Assembly (NCBI GenBank): GCA_951799445.1
Contig: OX637294.1
Location: 24,081,452 to 24,145,451, forward strand
Length of the DNA: 64,000 nt
Reading direction: 5' to 3'
Source: Pseudisothecium myosuroides
Lineage: Eukaryota; Streptophyta; Bryopsida; Hypnales; Lembophyllaceae
This document shows, piece after piece, positions 1 to 11,249 of the stretch. The position numbers and the translations under genes were made by a program. Every line of letters begins with the position of its first letter. The first letter of the stretch is position 1. The notes beneath the pieces were generated by a model that had not been told where the DNA came from, did no database searches, and was given only the letters and a program-made list of their open reading frames with translations.

Positions 1-829
1 TAATTTCTCCACATTTGACACTATATGAATATTTTCAATTATTGTACAAAAATTCTCTACTTTTAAATTGGGTCTTACTGTAATTGAGACTTATAAACCT
101 CCATGTGTACAAATGGAAATATTTTTAGAAATATTTGTTGACTTTAACCCCTAAATGACGGACCTATGACCATTGATTTCAAACCTCACTACCCACCACT
201 CAATTTGCTGCCATTTTGCAACTAGATATGTATGAAAATATTTATATTTATTTATCAGAGATGAAATTACATGTCTCCTTTACTTCACAAAAATTTTAGA
301 TTTTTTTTGTGGAAAATTGATTTTTTTAGGAATTTTTGAAGAAAAACTGAAGAAAAATCATATTAAATAGAAATTATTTCAAAAAATCTGAAAATTTCAC
401 CATGTGTGTATATTACAATGACAAACATCATGATGTAAACTCAATTTCCGTGTCATTCTATAATTAGGAAATAATAGACATTGAAAATACACCCAAAGTT
501 CAAATTGCATTAAAATATGCAATATTAGGAATTTTTTCAAAATTCAAATTGGAGTAGAAACTAGAGTAGATGACCTTCATTTTGTTAGTTGGACTCAAAA
601 TCAAAAAATATCATTTTTGTGGAGAAATTTCAGATTTAGAACAAGGAGCAACAACTTCCCAAAATACTCTAAAATAGCATATTTTGTGATCCGTTTTTTT
701 TAATAACTTCTCATTTCCATGAAGACAAACATTGAAAAGAGTACAAACTCAATTGGATACCCTTCACAACCCAATATGAAAGGTCAACAAGGAAAAGGAG
801 GATGAAAAATGCTTTTGAACTATTCTTAG
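1..829. other. AT-rich intergenic DNA, no gene seen
   Basis: I see no coding region, RNA gene or complete transposon here. The only recognisable item is TTAACCCCTAAATGACGG starting at 144, which resembles the left terminus of the TTAA-flanked element family described further on; no matching right end was found downstream, so it is probably a remnant. Confidence 0.5.
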
Positions 830-1960
830 TTCAACAGTGTTGTCATCAGAACGCCACGGAATGGCATCCGCGGCACTCCAGGGTTAATGGCTTCTACAAT
901 AATTCTCTTGATGTAAGGCAACCTAATTTCACTATTTTGTGGAGTTGACTCATTGGTAAGCAATGTTATGTATGATACCCTCCGAACTGATGACCAAAGC
1001 CCCAACCGACTGAAGAGAAACATTGAACTCCGTCGTCATTGGCGTGCACCAGACGTGCTCCATAGTAGGAAGTGCGAACCTCTCCCACCACCACTCAACT
1101 CAATTCACCGGCCATTGCTTCAATGCGGCTCCAAAAATGGGCGGCAAGTTATGTTTCGAAGTCAGAAAAAGCCGGTCGGTCTTTCCATAAGAAATCAGCT
1201 CCTCCTCCAAGAATAGGCCGATCAAGATCTCGGCACTTCGGCACTTCGGCAGTCCATTCCGTAGCTTCAGTCGCTCTCCGTCTATTTCTATCCGAGACTA
1301 TCTCTATTTCTGCTCCTATTTTAGAGCTTTGGACTGTGCACAGTGTACAGTACAGGATGGTACCCAAGTGCACCGGAATAGCCGCAGTGGGCTGGACAAT
1401 AACTTACGGACTATACGGAGTACTTGATTCAAGATGAGGCGGAGTTCTGCCCAACTTGGCCTCACCTGGTCACAGGTCACCCAGTCACCAATTTATTACT
1501 CCGTATTTCATTCAATAGGGGTAGTCACACCTCCTCCGACGCGTGCACCATTCTCCGAGATTGGACGCGTGGCGCTGTGTGTGTGTAAAATTGTGGCTTG
1601 CGGAGCTCTCAACCTCCGAGGTTTTGCAAGTGCCGTTCTCTTCCTCCGAAGGTGAAGAAACGTTCTCGAAGAAAAAAAATTCTTGAGGAATTTTCAGTTT
1701 CATTGGTTGTGCATGGCTTGCAGAGCTCCCATCCAGCTTTGCAGGTAACACATTCTCTGAGAATTGCTTCAAACAGGAGAAAGGGGTGTCACACCTCCTT
1801 CACGTGGAATGGCTCGCCATTGGATCCTTGTTTCTCTCGCTTATTTCTCTGACTTCATAGATTTGTGTTTCTCAAAGAAGGCGTGACAACCCCTAATACT
1901 GATGCGAAGACTTTCTTCTTTGGACACACATGAAAAGAATTTCATTGCTCAGCACCAAAC
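830..1960. other. GC-richer island of unknown nature
   Basis: This stretch is clearly less AT-rich than its surroundings and has short overlapping open frames on both strands (the longest is about 121 codons at 1072-1437, plus strand). None gives a protein I recognise and the frames contradict each other, so I do not call a gene. It could be the remnant of a gene or transposon. Short motifs ACGGAGTA near 1416 and TACTCCGT near 1497 resemble Stowaway termini but point outward and have no partners. Confidence 0.35.
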
Positions 1961-2040
1961 AGACAAACCGCTGCCGAAATACGAGTTGTGGCACAAGCAT
2001 AAGCATAAGGTATTAGATCAAAGATGTGGAGACTTGGGGT

Positions 2041-2567
2041 AGGAGGTCCATGAAGTTGCGCCCCGTAGAAGAGCTGGAAATTAATTGGAAGAGGTTAGAC
2101 TGACTTTTTGAAATATTTTGCAGTAAATTTTTATTGAAAGACAAATGGAATTAGCATCTAACTCAAGCCGTTTCATATTTTGGGGAGCTTCGTGGAATTA
2201 GTTATGATTCTTTTACTTTGAAACGCAGTGGGCATTAAAAACATCCACCTCTTGAAATGTACACTATTTTGTTGAAGCAATGAAAAAGCAAAATGTAAAA
2301 AAAGAGTGCATTTCAGGAGGTGGATGCGGTAAAGCCTAAGCTTGCGCTTTATAACTTTGTAAGGACGTGGAGGCCCCAAAGTGGCTAATGGATGACAAAG
2401 AATCCTTCTATTTAAAATAGAAGTGAATACATTCATCTTTGGATTTTTGTGCAGAAAAGGAAGGTAGTTTGACCTCCAATAAACGTTTTTTTTGTTTTTT
2501 TAAGTAGATGATTCACACTCTACCAAAATGGATGATTTCCACGGTGACCAACCCATTTTTTTAGGGT
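2041..2567 (+). repeat. dispersed mosaic repeat, copy 1
   Basis: Segments of this stretch recur at 13836-14450 and 15765-15960, at 31110-32046, and inverted at 33165-33360. Shared landmarks are GACAAATGGAATTAGCATCT, a tract about tccttctat..atagaag, TTTGACCTCCAAT and ATGGATGATTTCCAC. No coding capacity is visible. The copies differ in which blocks they keep, so this is an old mosaic repeat, probably a decayed transposon. Confidence 0.6.
2242..2326. repeat. inverted repeat inside dispersed repeat, copy 1
   Basis: The arms are CATCCACCTC(t)TGAAATG and CATTTCAGGAGGTGGATG around a loop of about 50 bases. The same structure recurs at 14341-14434 with similar flanks, so the hairpin belongs to the repeat family. 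Confidence 0.6.
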
Positions 2568-3625
2568 TTAACTCCTAAATGCATGAGGCACCAAATTTTG
2601 GTGTTGAAGATACTTTGAAGTTAAATAAAATCTTATCAAGTTACGATTTTTAGTAGTTTTTATTTTTGAAAAATTATTTTTGAAGTTTAGTTATAGCTTC
2701 AAAAAATAATGTGATTTTGAAAATGAATCATTATCATTCTTCTATTCAAAATTTTGGGCAAGGGTGTCCATTGCAAATCTTGATTTTTTAGTATTGAGGG
2801 CTCTTGGAAATGAGCCTTAAACACACTACATCTTGGAGAAAAAATCACATTAGAAATTCAATTAAAAAGTTATGCCCAAATAAGCTCAACATAGGGAAGA
2901 AGGGGCAGCAAAAAAAATTTGCAAAATTTTTTTTTTTTTTTTGAATTTTTTTTCCATAGATTATATTTTTGTCTATCTAAAAAGCTTTGATTCATTCCAT
3001 TTGGATTTGTTATGAGAAAGTTATGGACAATCTTGTTTTTCGGGCAATTAGAACATATTCTTGAAAAAAAAAATTGTGTACGATTCATTTATGAATGCAA
3101 TTTTTGTAATTTTTCAAAAAAATAAATTACACATGGTTTAGTTTACTTGCTAGAACAATCTCACCATTGGGATTAGTGCATTTTTAATTTCATTTAAAAG
3201 ATATTAATATTTTAGATTTTCCTTCTATCTCATATCTACTTCTATTTAACAATTTTTTTAAGAATGAAAATTAAGTTTTTTTGAATTTTTTTTTCTAGAC
3301 TCTCAATTCAATTCTCCACTATGAAGATTTAAAGCTCACAACTCTGTAGAGCAAAAATTTAAAGTTAAAAATGTTCAAAGTCAAAAATCTAGTCCCGCAA
3401 TGTGCTGAAAAACTTGTTTTTTTCACTTTGAACGTAGATATCTTGCAATCCGTGCGGTCAAAAATTCTGAAATTTTTTCCACACATTTTTATACTGGTTA
3501 GGTGTAAGATCCTACGGTTAGATGTGCAAAAAAATAATTTTCAAATTTTTTTACTTTTTGTTTTAGAAATGGCAGTTTTGAACTTTTTTTTGGCAAAAAA
3601 AGGGCCTTGGTCCTTTAGGGGTTAT
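2568..3625 (-). mobile_element. TTAA-flanked MITE-like element, diverged copy, reverse orientation
   Basis: The right part, from about 2866, matches the elements at 8093-9016, 11250-12174 and 32047-32984 and ends in GGTCCTTTAGGGG followed by TTAT (expected TTAA). The left boundary is less certain: a degenerate terminus TTAACTCCTAAATG begins at 2568, but the sequence between there and 2866 does not align well with the other copies. No transposase is encoded. Confidence 0.6.
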
Positions 3626-3817
3626 CCTCATTTTTTTTGGTGACCAAATTTTTAGACTTGAAACATGAAAAGAGGATTGAGACTTTGAATCAATTTCATA
3701 GTTTTTACACCCTTTTGATTATAATCTTTCAATTCATGAGTAATATTGTTGTGTTTTCTTTTCCCATGAGACAACTAACATGTCTAGTTTGAATTTGTAC
3801 AGTTATAATTCAGAAAA

Positions 3818-3929
3818 ATGTTGACTTTTAGTTCAAAGTGAAAAATGTTGACTTTTAGTTCAATTTAGAACAATTATCAAAATGTTGACTTTTAGTTCAA
3901 TTATCAAAATGTTGACTTTTAGTTCAATT
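3818..3929. repeat. four short direct repeats
   Basis: The unit ATGTTGACTTTTAGTTCAA occurs four times within about 110 bases, with spacers of roughly 7 to 25 bases. No function can be assigned. Confidence 0.85.
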
Positions 3930-3962
3930 ACCAAAAAAGGCCTTGGGCATTTAGGGGTTAAG
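3925..3962 (-). mobile_element. solo terminus of a TTAA-flanked element
   Basis: The sequence AAAAAAGGCCTTGGGCATTT followed by AGGGGTTAA matches only the last roughly 35 bases of the family (compare the end of the copy at 11250-12174). The body is missing, so this is a deletion remnant. Confidence 0.6.
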
Positions 3963-4780
3963 GTAGAAGGCTCAAGAAGAGTTCGGGCATTTACAAGCGT
4001 CCCTACAAAAGGTCCTAAAACAGTGCAGTGCATGTCAGAATTGCAATAAAGAATATGTGTTGTGAAACTGCGGATGTGGGTGGGTAATTTTTGACTGCTC
4101 ATCATATGGAAAAGCTGAACAAAGTGGACAATTTATGTTTATATTTGAATTCTTAAAGAGAAAGACTGAATGTACAAGTGTAGTTATTGGAATGCAAAGA
4201 AGTTACATTTACAATCACTAGTGCACCCATTTAGGCATCTTATGCATTAGTTCATGCACTGACTTGCTCTATTTTGAGATGCGTTTTAATTCATTACTGT
4301 TGTACCCTACAAACATAAATAGCGACCTATGTAGCTTGCACTTCCATAATTCATATCTAATGCATTCTAACTCTGAAATTTATGTTTCAAGTCTCCAGTG
4401 AACGGCCTTTCAATTGTCTGTGTAGCAAAAAAAAAATTGAAATTCTTTTCATGCATTTTGTTCTCCTCAGAGGGCTGTTTTGCCTTAAATGGGTGGTTCT
4501 TGAGCCTTCTACCTTAAGACTTTTCCATCAGCACCGCACTCAAGGAGTTCAGCAGTCCAGCTGACTCATGGTGATTAAGGGTAACGTATTAACTAATCAT
4601 GATTTGTCCTGTGGAGCTTGTCAAGTGTTGCAATGGACTTGAAGTTGATAGTTGTGAGTTTTTGGCTGGACGATAAGCTTTGAGAATAGAGTACTCTGTG
4701 TTTAAATAGGCCAGAGTTTCCATGGTCGCAACCCAACCACCAAGGGAACTATTACCATCCCCATTGCAATTCCGCCCTAA

Positions 4781-4820
4781 TATGTGGTGTATATTTTCAA
4801 ACGAAAATGTACACCACATA
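4781..4820. repeat. short near-perfect hairpin
   Basis: The arms TATGTGGTGTATATTTTC and GAAAATGTACACCACATA are complementary over 18 bases with one mismatch, around a 4-base loop. It may be a foldback remnant; no terminator or RNA gene context is apparent. Confidence 0.7.
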
Positions 4821-4899
4821 GACTAATTCATGTACTAATTCGTAGGTTGGTTCATTTTGCACCTAATCACGTCTGAATAAGCAACTGAGTATTGATCCT

Positions 4900-5210
4900 A
4901 CTGTAAAAAATTGTCTAATTTTTTGTTGGATCTTGTTGAAGGTCAAAAGAGTATTCTAGATTATCTTCTTGTTCATTTTTTTAAGCCCATGTGAATAAAC
5001 TATGAATTTTTATTAAAATAATTGTTGGCACAAACAGGAGAGACCTTCCCACTTCAATCAGAAACAAGAAAAAACTATGAAATTTCAAATTATTGAATAT
5101 AGGTGTATTCAACTAGGCTCTCTTTGAATAGAAGCAAGATATGTTAGGCAAGAATCTATTGGATTTAATTTTAGAATGGGGTCACTATTAAGTGATGTTA
5201 CCTTAAATTT
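4900..5210 (+). repeat. dispersed repeat block, paired with 15530-15760
   Basis: The block shares TTCTAGATT, the AAACTA region and GTTAGGCAAGAATCTA-like sequence with 15530-15760, in the same order and orientation. It is another block of the mosaic repeat family seen at 2041-2567. Confidence 0.5.
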
Positions 5211-7120
5211 GATTGGTCTGACAACTTTCCTAATGTTAGCCTTATTCTTCCTCCTTTTGTCCACCCTCCTTCCATCAAATCAATATTAATTACAACAATT
5301 CTAAAAGATGAAGCCTATGATTGTACAATCAAACTTCAAAATCCAACATTCTATATTGTCCATTTTTCAACTATTTGTAAGTGATTTTTTTTGTTTTCAA
5401 AGATGATTCAATGTCTAATATATGTTATAAAAAAATTTAAACACCTTGAATTTCTTAATCTATTTGTGAAAATTTCAAAACACCATGAACTTTTGAAGAA
5501 AAAGTGAGAAAACTTCATATCAAATACAAAACATGGTTTCAAAATCTAAGTTTTTTAGAACAGAAGTACAATCTAATATAGAATATTATAGTGTGAAGAA
5601 ACTTCTTTACCGTTCTATTTATAGAAATGTGGTAATGGATCCTCAATTTCAAACTTCAATGGAATGCTAAGGGGAGTATAAACTACTTTAGTTTTATTTT
5701 GTTAGTTTTGCTCAAAAGCAAAAGAAATCATTTTGAATGTCACAATTAAAATTAAAGAGAAAAACTCAAAATTTTGAAATGCTTTTTTATTGTAGGTATA
5801 CCATTTTTTTGGTAGGCTATCCTATATAAAATCAAAGAGCAACTAATATGACTTCAATTTAGCTCAATGGTGTGGATGAAGAATTAATAAAGTTGCATGC
5901 AAGAAAGTGGATGAAAACAATTTGTACCTCAACAAGAAAAAGATTGTTTGACCATCTAAAGGAGATTTTTTGTCCTTGGCATCCTTATAGGGTTAATCTT
6001 CCTTTGTTGAATTATCCAAAGGACCAAGTATATTGTAAATAAGGAGCAGTTGTTATTGAAAATAATCCAAAAAATGAAGTCAACTTTTTTGAGAAATTAA
6101 CTAGTGCAATAGCCAAAAAGTGAAAATAAGGCCAAATGGTTGTTGGAAATTTAATACTTTTGAGTCAAATTTCAACCCATCATATACACCATCAAATTTT
6201 GAGGAAATTTCTTATGGTGAAATAAAGAAGGTACTCCATTAATAAAGTAAATGCAATTTCTATAGGTGGACAATTTGTTTTTTTATAGTTCGAGGGCTTT
6301 GCAAGACGAGGAGCACTAAACCAAATGTGGCACAAACCACCACATTTTGGGTGTTGGCACAATTTGGACAAGAATTTGGATAAGGGTCTTATGTTTGAAT
6401 GCCTTAGACATGTACTACCCTAGGCCTACAAAGAATTTTGCAATGGTAGTCTTCTACAAGTTCAAATGCTCAATGCCAAGTCAAATGAAGGAAGTGTATT
6501 CATAGTATAGTTTTAGACTTTGTTTACGTCACGTAGTAAAAGAATTTTATTCAAAAAACTTTCAACTACAAAATTTGAAAATTCAAGCTAAATTTTGTCC
6601 CTATAAAACCTTTGCAATTTGCAACCTTAAATCAAAATAGTTGGAAGATAGGTGAGGGTGGAAATGTCAAGACAAGTCCGGGAACGACTCCTCTCAAATT
6701 TGCCATAAACTTGTTGGAAGTGCACAAGCCCAACCCACCATGGTCATTTTCTTACAAATCCTAATTTATATATTTTATGTGGTTTATTGTACCTCTTATT
6801 GCCTAATTGTACAAAGGACTTGTATTCCCACCACATTAATTGGCTTAGGAAGCTATACCAAATACACATGGATTAGATGGATAGCCAAATTCAAAATATA
6901 ATTGTATTAAAAAATAACAGATAATTATAAATTTGATAATGGACGTTTAATCTAATGGAAATTAGGTTTCAAATGATAACATAATATAAAATTCAAAAAC
7001 TCAATTCAATCTAAAGCCTCATTGAATTTCATGTTGTGTTTTGTTCAATCTTCTTTATTTGGTCACAAAATGGATTAGGAAGAATTCCAATACTTTAGGA
7101 GGGCTTTGAAATGAAAGTGC
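5211..7120. other. AT-rich intergenic DNA, no feature seen
   Basis: There is no open frame of useful length, no RNA gene and no recognisable transposon terminus. Confidence 0.5.
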
Positions 7121-8096
7121 TTAACCCCAAAGTGACATTCAATTTCTGGGGTTCAAAAATATCATTGCTTTGAAGCTTTATGGATCTAAATGTCTTCAAG
7201 TTATATAAATCTCAACCGTACAATCTTGTAGTGTACATGTTGTAGATGACATGTACAAAATTTGAAGTCATTTGGCCACATAGATTGCAAGATCATAATG
7301 TTTTAGTGTTGAAAATGGATGCTGAAATTTTCCCAAAAACACATTTGGAGGTGAAGTTTGATTTCTAAACCTACTCAAATGAAAAACTTTACACTACAAA
7401 AAGATTCAAAAATAGTATACAAACACATTGGTGAAAAAAAAATTCATTCAATTGAATCATTGTGTCTACAAAACGGCTTTGAAATGTCAAAAATCAGCAA
7501 GAAAAATTGCAAAAAACACATCAAAAGCTGAACCTCCTTCTACTAGAATGCTTCTCAGTCACTCATTAATTTTTGGATTAACATGAAATTTTAGCCACAA
7601 AAACTAGACTAGTATGCGCAACTTTTCCAAAAAGAATTATTGAAAATGGACTCTGTCTGAAGAAGAAACAAGCCGCCAAAGTTCACTACACTCCAAAAAT
7701 GGCAGGATTTCGAACTTCGAATTGCTCCCAAACATTCAAAACAACTTGGATTGACATGAAAACTTTACCACAATAAGTATACTTCAAGGGGAACAAAATC
7801 CAACAAATTTTATTGAAAATGAGCAATGGATGAAGGAGATACAAGGCCCCAAAGTTGCAGCCCTAAAATGCAGTTTGGTGAACTCAAATTGAAGCTGTGA
7901 ACTTTGATTGGCTTCCAAAAAATCAATACATCTTGGATCGATCTGAAAATTTTACCATACAAACTAGAAGGGAGAACGCAACTTTTCCAACAAGTCTTAT
8001 TGAATTAGGACCTTGAATGCAAAAGTTACAGAACTTTGAACTGGACTTGAAACTCTATGAGGACACTTTCTGTCCACTTTGTCACTTTGGGGTTAA
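7121..8096. mobile_element. TTAA-flanked MITE-like element, subfamily with CCCCAAAGTGACA ends
   Basis: The element begins TTAACCCCAAAGTGACA and ends with the exact complement, TGTCACTTTGGGGTTAA, so it has a 13-base terminal inverted repeat inside a duplicated TTAA. It is 976 bases long including both TTAA copies and encodes no protein. The interior is AT-rich and differs from the CCCCTAAAGG subfamily. Its right-hand TTAA (8093-8096) is also the left TTAA of the next element. Confidence 0.8.
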
Positions 8097-9016
8097 CCCC
8101 TAAAGGACCAAGGTCTTTTTTCTGCCAAAAAACACTCAAAACTACCATATTTATAGCAAAGAGAAAAAAATTGAAAATTGTTTTTTCTGCACATCTAACC
8201 ATAGGATCTTATATCTAACTAATATGAGAGTGTGTGGAAAAAAATTCAGAATTTTTGACCGCACAAATTGCAAGATATCTGCGTTTAAAGTGAAAAGAAC
8301 AAGTTTTTCAACACATTGCAATACTAGATTTTTTGACTTTGAACATTTTTAACTTAAAATTTTTGCACTACAGAGTTTTGAGCTTTAAATCTTTATAGAG
8401 GAGAATTGAGTTGAGGGTCTAGAAAAAAAATTTAAAAAAAATTAATTATCATTCTTAAAAAAATTGTTAAGTAGAAGTAGGTATGAGATAGAAGGAAAAT
8501 CTAAAATATTCATATATTTTAGATGGAATTAAAATGCACTAATCCCAATGGTGAGATTGTTCTAGAAAGTAAACTAAACCATGAAAAAAAATTGAAAAAT
8601 TTGAAAAATTACATTCACAAATGAATCCTACAAGTTATTTTTTTCAAAAAGATGCTCTAACTGCCCGAAAAACAAGAATGTCCATAACTTTCTCATAACA
8701 TATCCAATTGAAATGAATCAAAGCTTTACATATAGACAAAAATATAATCTATGAGAAAAAAAATATTAAAAAAATTCAAACTTTTGTCCATTTTTTTTGG
8801 CTGCCCGGGTTGCCCCTCATCCCTTGTTTTGAGCTTATTTGATCATAACTTTTGTTCCCGAGCACCGATTGTGAAAAAAATTATATTCCCACAAAGCTTA
8901 CCAGTTTTTCTATCTCCAAAAAAAGTTTCAAAAAATCACAACAAAATTTCAGCCCGTAGGTACCTGCACGAAAATGCATTTGTCCCCTGAAGGGACAATG
9001 GTCCTTTAGGGGTTAA
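8093..9016 (+). mobile_element. TTAA-flanked MITE-like element, full-length copy
   Basis: It starts TTAACCCCTAAAGGACCA and ends TGGTCCTTTAGGGGTTAA, giving perfect terminal inverted repeats of at least 14 bases inside TTAA. Length is about 924 bases. There is no ORF of note. A GC-rich motif GCTGCCCGGGTTGCCC at 8800-8815 stands out in an otherwise AT-rich body and is shared with the copies at 10155 and 32047. It abuts the elements on both sides, sharing single TTAA sites. Confidence 0.9.
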
Positions 9017-9934
9017 CTCCTAAAGTCCCAAGGCCATTTTTCCATCAAAAAACACTCAAAACTGCCATTTCTATAGCAAAGAGCAAAAAAAAAAATTTAA
9101 ATGTGTTTATTGCATATTTAACCGTAGGATTTTGTACTAGACTAGTGTAAGAATGTGTGGAAGAAATTTCAGAAACTTTGACCGTGTAGATTGCAAAATA
9201 TTTGCATTTAAAGTAAAGGAATTAGTTTTTTCTGCACCTTGCTCAACTACATTTTTTGGCTTTGAACTTTCTGAACTTAAAATTTTTGCTCTAATGATTT
9301 TGAATTTCTAATTTTATATGATGAAGAATTGACTTGAGAATCTAGGAAAAAAAATTCAAAAAAGAAACACTTAGTTTTCACTCATTAAAAAACTGTTAAG
9401 TAGAAGTAGGTTCAAGATTGAAGGAAAAATTAAATCATTAATAGCTTTAAGATAGGATTGAAATATACTAATCTCAACAGTGAGATTGTTGTAGCAAAAA
9501 TCTTAACCTTGTGAAACTTTTTTTTTTTTTTAAATTGTCAAAATTGAGTTCAAAAATGAATCCTACAAGGGTTTTTTTCAAGAAGATGCTCTAATTGCCC
9601 AAAAAATAAGATTGTCCATAACTTTTTCATAACAAATTCAAATGGAATGAATCAAAGCTTTCCATGTAGATAAAAATAAAATCTATATGAAATTAAAAAA
9701 ATTAATTTTTAATTTAAAGTTTTTGTGAGGTTTTTTTTCTACCCGCCGAATTAAAATTTGGGATTTTTGTGCCATAACTTTTGGTCCCGGGCACCGATTG
9801 AAATAAAAATTACATTTTCGGAAAGCTAATGTGATTCTTTATCTTCACAAAAAATTATGAAAAATATCGAGACTGTACGAGCCTGAACGAAATCCATTTT
9901 GTCCCCCGAGGGGACAACGGGACTTTAGGGATAC
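9013..9934 (+). mobile_element. TTAA-flanked MITE-like element, diverged copy
   Basis: Left end TTAACTCCTAAAGTCCCAAG and right end GGACAACGGGACTTTAGGG correspond to the family termini with several substitutions. The TTAA expected on the right has decayed to ATAC. The internal order matches 8093-9016 throughout. This is an older insertion than its neighbour. Confidence 0.8.
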
Positions 9935-10154
9935 TTACAAGGTTAATTGGAACTAATCTAATGGGATGTAGACTATTTTACTTTGCTTATCATACACCTT
10001 TTATAATTGGATACACTCATGATCAACTCCCAACCTCCACATCTTTCATTCTACACCCTCCATTGATTGAAAATTGAATACACAATTGTCTGCTTAGTCT
10101 AATATATAACATTCTTGAATGAGCAAGGTTGGAGGTCCTTCTACAATCCATACC

Positions 10155-11069
10155 TTAACCCCTAAAGAACCAAACTATGTTTTTTGGCAATATAGCGATT
10201 TTGGGTAGCTCACTACAAATGGAGTTTTTTTCTCTTTGAAATTTTCACACAACATGTGCTGGAGGAGTAGCTTTAAGGCCAAACAATTTTCATAACTTTT
10301 GACTATATGGTTAAAAAGTTATTGTATGATATGTAATTTTCCGCATTTGACAGGCAGCCCGGGCAGCTCAAAAAAATTCTTTAAAAATCACTTTTTTGAA
10401 AAATAAAAATTTGAAATTGTTTTTTATAGATTTATATATACACAGAAAGCTTTAAATCATTCCACTTTGATTAATGAAATGGAAGTCATGAGGAATTTTA
10501 GTTTGAGGGTAGTTATGGAATTTTTACTTTGAAATAAACTTTGAAATCCTTTATTTAACTCAATTTTCAATATTATTGAAAAAAATAAAAACATTGGGTA
10601 TAGATTGTTTATTACAACATTATAACCGTTGGAATTGGCATTTTTCAATTCCAAAGCAAAATTCTTGACAATTTAGTATTTTGAATCATCCTCTACCTCT
10701 TTCTACTTATTATTTTTTTCCTATATGTTGTACAAATGATTTGAAATTTTTCATGCATGTAGCCAACTTGTCTTGAAGAATGAATCCAAAGAACAACCAC
10801 TATTTTGGTCATTTTTTCATATAAATGTGACCTTGTGACCTTGTTTTTTCGTAGGGACAAAAAAAGGATTTTTGTCAATTTGAACACTAATATCTTGCAA
10901 TCCACATGGTAGAAAGTTCTGAAAAAAAATTAATATCTTTTCAAACCAATGTACTACAAGATTCTACGGTTACATGTGTCCAAAAATGTTTTCTTTCTAA
11001 GATTTGGTACTTGTATTAGAAATGGTAGTTTTGGTGAAACCACTAAAAATCAAAAACTTTAGGGGTTAA
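10155..11069 (+). mobile_element. TTAA-flanked MITE-like element, third subfamily
   Basis: Left end TTAACCCCTAAAG and right end CTTTAGGGGTTAA are perfect over 9 bases plus TTAA. The length of about 915 bases and the GC-rich motif GGCAGCCCGGGCAGC (near 10353) match the other copies. Much of the interior is diverged. No ORF longer than about 70 codons is present. Confidence 0.8.
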
Positions 11070-11249
11070 GTTTGTTTGTTTGTTTTGTTTGTTATGTTTC
11101 GTTGCATTGAGATCTTCCGGACCGTGCATCCTCCAATCGCGTGCTTGGTACCGTCAGAAAGCCCTTAGCAAGGAGGGATGCACAAGCTTTTGTTTCGTGG
11201 CATTTGGATTTGTGGTGGCAACATTATGGATTTTTGAGTTATTTTCAAT
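11070..11249 (+). repeat. host repeat interrupted by the next TTAA element (left half)
   Basis: This sequence is related to 19515-19682 (shared GAGATCT(T)CCGGA, CTTGGTAC(C/A)GTC(A/G)GAAAGC and a CTTTGTTTC(G/A)TGGC tract). The right half continues at 12175-12245 and matches 19687-19750. The copy at 19.5 kb lacks the insertion. Confidence 0.75.

Noticed and set aside
1072..1437. 121-codon plus-strand frame in the 0.8-1.9 kb island
   Set aside because: It overlaps a minus-strand frame of similar quality and matches no family I know; kept only as an unexplained GC-richer island.
1410..1510. Stowaway-like motifs ACGGAGTA and TACTCCGT
   Set aside because: They face outward and lack inverted partners at a plausible distance.
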